Below are positions 6,591-9,369 of a stretch of 9,369 nucleotides of DNA, in pieces (position 1 is the first letter of the stretch; each line of letters begins with the position of its first letter). The notes under the pieces were generated by a model that made no database searches, was not told the DNA's origin, and was given only the letters and a program-made list of their open reading frames with translations. The stretch spans positions 1 to 9,369 of the forward strand of contig CALPSU020000082.1 in assembly GCA_943326315.2 (NCBI GenBank). Direction: 5' to 3'. A program made the translations under genes and the position numbers. This DNA is from Chryseobacterium gleum (GTDB lineage Bacteria; Bacteroidota; Bacteroidia; Flavobacteriales_D; Crocinitomicaceae).

Positions 6591-6632
6591 AAAAAGGTAG
6601 AGGTGTGATGAATCATGCCTCTACCTTTTTTA
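6591..6632. terminator. Bidirectional intrinsic terminator between pyrophosphatase and the OmpA/LysM gene
   Basis: AAAAAGGTAGAGG (6591-6603) pairs perfectly with CCTCTACCTTTTT (6618-6630), a 13-bp stem. The 14 bases between can extend it by five more pairs (two of them G-U) around a TGAA loop. The T-run serves the plus strand (pyrophosphatase, whose stop codon ends at 6590) and the A-run becomes a T-run on the minus strand (OmpA/LysM gene, stop at 6647). This is the classic shared terminator of convergent genes. Confidence 0.93.
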
Positions 6633-6646
6633 AATTAACTTTTTTC

Positions 6647-8587
6647 CTATCTCAACAATAATTTTGTTCCTGGTCTTACGTTATTACTTTTAAGACTATT
6701 TAGTTTTCTTATTTCATTAATCGGGATTTTAGAATTTATTGAAGCTCTATATAATGTTTCTCCCTCTTGTAATATATAAAATCCATTTTTGATATTTTCC
6801 TCTTGTTCTTTTGAAACAGTAATATCCGTTCTAAATTTTGTTGCTACTTCTTTGTTATTATCTATACTTTGAACATCTTTTTTCTCAACCGCTGTATTTA
6901 AATCACTTTCACTTTTTCCTGTTTCAATCAAATCTGTTCCATTGTTTGTATTTGCAGAATTAGCTAATGCCTTAGATCCTTTTTTTCCTTTCTGTTTAAC
7001 TAATCCATTTGCACCTTTTTTATTTTCGAATTGCTGATATGATAAAGATGCAATATCTTCTGTTAAAAGATTATTTTCATTTTTCATTATAAACTCAGTT
7101 CTTCTGTTTAATTGATTTTGTTTTTTACTACATCTTGTTTTTCTATCTTCAGATTCGCAATCACAATTAACCTTTAATTGACTTTCACCGTATCCTTTTC
7201 CATTAATTCTTTCAGGCTTTGTAATTCTCTCTTTAATATATTCAGCAGATTTTTTAGCTCGATTATGAGAAAGAACTAAATTTAAATCTTCTCCTGATTG
7301 GCAGTCTGTGTGAGCTGCTAACTCTACTTCAAGTGTAGGATTATCATTCATTATTTTAACAACTTGGTCTAAAGTTTTCTTAGCATCTTTTCTAATGTCA
7401 TACTTAGAAACATCAAATAAAATAGACGAAACATCTTTAAACAATAAGTTAAATTGTTCTTGGGTCAACTTATTAGAAGTATTTTTATTCTCAACCACAA
7501 CTGGAGGTAACACTTCAAAATTAACCTCAACAGATCTGCCATATTTATCTTTAATTATGGCAGAATAATTACCTGCTGTTAAACCATGTAAATCTTCTGT
7601 AGTTGACCCATTTGCCCAAACAATAGTATACATTTCATCTTGCCCAACCAAATTTAAATCAATGTCACCATAAATTGTTGAGAGGTTCTGAAACATACTT
7701 GCCTCAAATGGAGGTATTGGTAATACTCGTGATGAAAAAATATCTGCTTTTTCACTTTCTTTAGTACTAGCCCAAAAAGCATGATTTCCTTCCATTGTAA
7801 AAAAAGCATCGTATTTAGTAGAATTTACAAGAGGTCCTAGATTAACTGGTTTTGACCAATCTGTCCAAGAACCTTGTTGTTTAATTGAATAAAAAATATC
7901 AACGTCTCCTTCACCTCCAAGTCCGTTACTTGAAAAGAATAATGTATCTAAAGAAGGAGAAAGAAAAGGAGATATCTCAAAACCTGTAGTATTAATTACT
8001 CCTCCCATATGTGTTGGTGTAGACCAAGTGTCTCCTGTTTTTGTACTAACATAAAGGTCTTCTTCTCCTAAACTACCAGGTCCGGTAAAAGATAAAATTG
8101 CAACCGATCCAGCTTTTTCTATATAAAATCCAAAAAAATCGCCGTCATTTTGAAGAGGAGGAATTTCAACATGTACGGGTTTTTCCCAATTTTTATCCTT
8201 GAATCTAGAATAAGAACTTCCTCTTACATCGTCTTTTTTTCCGTTATAAGTATCTAACAAATAAATTAGATCTCCATCATTATTTATTCCAAAAATAACA
8301 TTGTTAAATTTGTTATTTAATTTATCTAACTTTTTAGAAGGGGAATAGGTTTCATTTTCAATACTACTATACCAAATGTCTTGATCGCTAATACCTCCAA
8401 CACTATTTGGGTCAAAAGCTCTAGAAAAATACAACGTTTTTCCATCCTTAGATAGAACAGGCATAGTTTCCTCTGCTTCAGAATTTATTTCAGAACCTAA
8501 TTTGATGGGTGCTGAAAAACCTCCAATTTGGGAAGTCACATTAAATTTTAAAAAGATAATAGAAAATAGAAATAATATATTTTTCAT
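6647..8587 (-). CDS. Exported PD40 / SprB-like / OmpA / LysM envelope protein
   Basis: 646 residues. An N-terminal signal peptide (about 1-20, hydrophobic core ILFLFSIIFL) lacks a lipobox cysteine, so the protein is probably periplasmic or outer-membrane associated. Residues about 25-290 hold PD40/TolB-type propeller repeats: EETMPVLSKDGKTLYFSR (39-56), FEISPFLSPSLDTLFFSS (203-220) and YDAFFTMEGNHAFWAS (259-274). A SprB-like repeat follows (about 303-360, VWANGSTTEDLHGLTAGNYS). The OmpA C-terminal domain spans about 373-502, with peptidoglycan-contact residues Asp428 (AHTD) and Arg443 (SHNRAKKSAEY) 15 apart as in OmpA. It includes a cysteine cluster (Cys475, Cys477, Cys486) before NRRTEF. A Lys/Asn/Ser-rich linker (about 503-600) leads to a C-terminal LysM (603-645). 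Two peptidoglycan-binding modules suggest a cell-wall anchor for an outer-membrane or secretion complex. It resembles PorE-type T9SS proteins in having PD40 plus OmpA, but lacks their TPR part. The gene stands alone with its own promoter and terminator. Confidence 0.92.
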   Translation of the reverse strand: MKNILFLFSIIFLKFNVTSQIGGFSAPIKLGSEINSEAEETMPVLSKDGKTLYFSRAFDPNSVGGISDQDIWYSSIENETYSPSKKLDKLNNKFNNVIFGINNDGDLIYLLDTYNGKKDDVRGSSYSRFKDKNWEKPVHVEIPPLQNDGDFFGFYIEKAGSVAILSFTGPGSLGEEDLYVSTKTGDTWSTPTHMGGVINTTGFEISPFLSPSLDTLFFSSNGLGGEGDVDIFYSIKQQGSWTDWSKPVNLGPLVNSTKYDAFFTMEGNHAFWASTKESEKADIFSSRVLPIPPFEASMFQNLSTIYGDIDLNLVGQDEMYTIVWANGSTTEDLHGLTAGNYSAIIKDKYGRSVEVNFEVLPPVVVENKNTSNKLTQEQFNLLFKDVSSILFDVSKYDIRKDAKKTLDQVVKIMNDNPTLEVELAAHTDCQSGEDLNLVLSHNRAKKSAEYIKERITKPERINGKGYGESQLKVNCDCESEDRKTRCSKKQNQLNRRTEFIMKNENNLLTEDIASLSYQQFENKKGANGLVKQKGKKGSKALANSANTNNGTDLIETGKSESDLNTAVEKKDVQSIDNNKEVATKFRTDITVSKEQEENIKNGFYILQEGETLYRASINSKIPINEIRKLNSLKSNNVRPGTKLLLR

Positions 8588-8821
8588 TTTATATAAATTG
8601 TTCGCAAATTAATTTAATCTTCAAAGATACATATAACTAAGAAATAGTAAAGTTTAAAAGTAAGTATTTAGTTTGTTTTGAATCAAAAAAATTATTTAAT
8701 TTAAAATTTAAAACACCTATTTAAATTACTTTTTAATAGTTCAGTGTCAAAAATAACCAAATAAGCTGATAGAGTGTAATATTAATTGAGAAATTTAATC
8801 TAAAATATATAAACTATCATT
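8588..8821. other. AT-rich intergenic region, no gene beyond the promoter of the OmpA/LysM gene
   Basis: Very AT-rich stretch of 234 nt between the hydrolase stop and the OmpA/LysM start. I see no open frame with coding character, no tRNA or riboswitch-like fold and no convincing terminator for the hydrolase; TTTAAAATTTAAA-type palindromes near 8699-8711 reflect base composition. The only supported element is the minus-strand -7 box at 8622-8629. Confidence 0.6.
8622..8629 (-). promoter_or_regulatory. Bacteroidota-type -7 promoter element of the OmpA/LysM gene
   Basis: Minus-strand TATCTTTG, an exact TAnnTTTG match and the same 8-mer as before the LTA-synthase operon. It ends 34 nt upstream of the ATG (8587), giving a 5' leader of about 30 nt. 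No TTG is found at the expected -33 spacing. No Shine-Dalgarno sequence precedes the ATG; the leader is A/T-rich, as usual in this phylum. Confidence 0.5.
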
Positions 8822-9369
8822 CTAACGTAAACAAAATTCTATAACTTTTTCTATAAATTCATCCGGTGCTTCTGCATGCACCCAATGTCCAGAATTCCGA
8901 ATAGTTACTAAATGCAAATCAGGAAATTGATTTTCTAACTCTTCAATGTCTTCATCTAAAATATAATTAGAAAACTCTCCTCGAATAAAAAGCGTAGGTA
9001 TAAAAACTTCTTTTGAAGGTAAGGCTGCTAAAATATTCCCCATTTCTTTCTCTAGAATTGCAATATTCATTCTCCAGGCTAAATTATTTTTATCTTTCCA
9101 ATACAGGTTTTTTAATAAAAATTGTCGAACCCCAACCGACTCAATGTAGTTTAAAAGTAGACTTTCAGCTTCATTTCTTGAATGGATTACTTCCAAATTA
9201 ATAGAATGTAAACCTTTTAAGATTTCAGAATGATGCATTGGATATTCTTTAACTCCAATGTCAACTATAATAAGTTTTTCTACTAATTTTGAATTGGTCT
9301 GAGTAAATTTTATCGCCGTCTTTCCTCCCATTGAATGACCGATTAAAATTACTTTTTTTAAATCCAAAT
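8822..9369 (-). CDS. Alpha/beta hydrolase (YbfF-like esterase family), C-terminal part; N-terminus outside window
   Basis: The reading frame enters at the right window edge and runs to a TAG at 8824-8822, giving 182 visible codons. It opens with the nucleophile elbow VILIGHSMGGKTA, whose serine in GHSMGG is the catalytic nucleophile. SGHWVHAEAPDEF near the C-terminus supplies the catalytic His (about 21 residues from the end), followed by a terminal helix ending FCLR. The acid of the triad should lie in or after LFIRGEFSNYILDED. A cap-like helical region lies between. Proteins of this type are about 255 residues, so about 75 N-terminal residues, including the oxyanion-hole HG motif, lie outside. 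A TTG codon at 9367-9365 is not a credible start because it falls just ahead of the strand leading to the nucleophile. These are cytoplasmic esterases or thioesterases of loosely defined substrate; nothing in the visible neighbourhood narrows it. Confidence 0.9.
   Translation of the reverse strand, partial: LDLKKVILIGHSMGGKTAIKFTQTNSKLVEKLIIVDIGVKEYPMHHSEILKGLHSINLEVIHSRNEAESLLLNYIESVGVRQFLLKNLYWKDKNNLAWRMNIAILEKEMGNILAALPSKEVFIPTLFIRGEFSNYILDEDIEELENQFPDLHLVTIRNSGHWVHAEAPDEFIEKVIEFCLR

Noticed and set aside
8690..8720. TTTAAATTT-type palindromes as a terminator or operator
   Set aside because: Pure A/T self-complementarity in an AT-rich gap; no G/C stem and no clear U-tract placement.
9013..9201. 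Plus-strand open frame opposite the alpha/beta hydrolase
   Set aside because: Antisense shadow of a gene with clear catalytic motifs.
1..9369. Mobile element, CRISPR array, tRNA, phage or defence system
   Set aside because: No transposase, integrase, terminal inverted repeats, regularly spaced repeats or tRNA-like fold were seen; gene content and composition look like ordinary chromosome.

Overview
The window is low-GC DNA that reads as chromosome of a Bacteroidota (Flavobacteriia-like) bacterium. Three things support this. The promoter-like elements fit the Bacteroidota form (TTG, about 19 nt, TAnnTTTG) and start codons lack Shine-Dalgarno sequences. One gene encodes an outer-membrane protein combining PD40-type beta-propeller repeats, a SprB-like repeat, an OmpA domain and a LysM domain. 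The remaining proteins also resemble Bacteroidota versions of their families. I cannot assign a genus from sequence alone.

Layout: (1) Positions 1-782, minus strand: the 5' part of a bifunctional phosphoglucose/phosphomannose isomerase, cut by the window edge. (2) Positions 783-1076: a 294-nt gap with short direct and inverted repeats but no gene. (3) Positions 1077-5473, minus strand: a tight three-gene run read in the order LTA-synthase-family enzyme, Alg9-like (GT22) membrane mannosyltransferase, GT9 (heptosyltransferase-like) glycosyltransferase, with gaps of only 9 and 11 nt. (4) Positions 5474-5529: a 56-nt divergent promoter region serving that operon and a small thioredoxin. Both -7 elements lie so close to the start codons that both mRNAs look leaderless or nearly so. 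(5) Positions 5530-6590, plus strand: thioredoxin, a strong hairpin terminator, then a family I inorganic pyrophosphatase. (6) Positions 6591-6632: a bidirectional terminator shared by the pyrophosphatase and the convergent OmpA/LysM gene. (7) Positions 6647-8587, minus strand: the PD40-SprB-OmpA-LysM protein. (8) Positions 8588-8821: a 234-nt gap. (9) Positions 8822-9369, minus strand: the C-terminal part of an alpha/beta hydrolase, cut by the window edge.

How the genes may work together: the operon looks like an envelope-glycan module. One enzyme moves a phospho-alcohol group on the periplasmic face, one is a polyprenyl-sugar-type mannosyltransferase and one is a cytoplasmic-face sugar transferase. 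The neighbouring isomerase makes mannose-6-phosphate, a plausible source for activated mannose. The thioredoxin, pyrophosphatase and hydrolase look like housekeeping genes. I see no phage, IS element, CRISPR array, tRNA or defence system. The most notable signals are the paired leaderless divergent promoters, the hairpin placed between thioredoxin and pyrophosphatase, and the LTA-synthase-like enzyme grouped with a GT22 enzyme in a Gram-negative.
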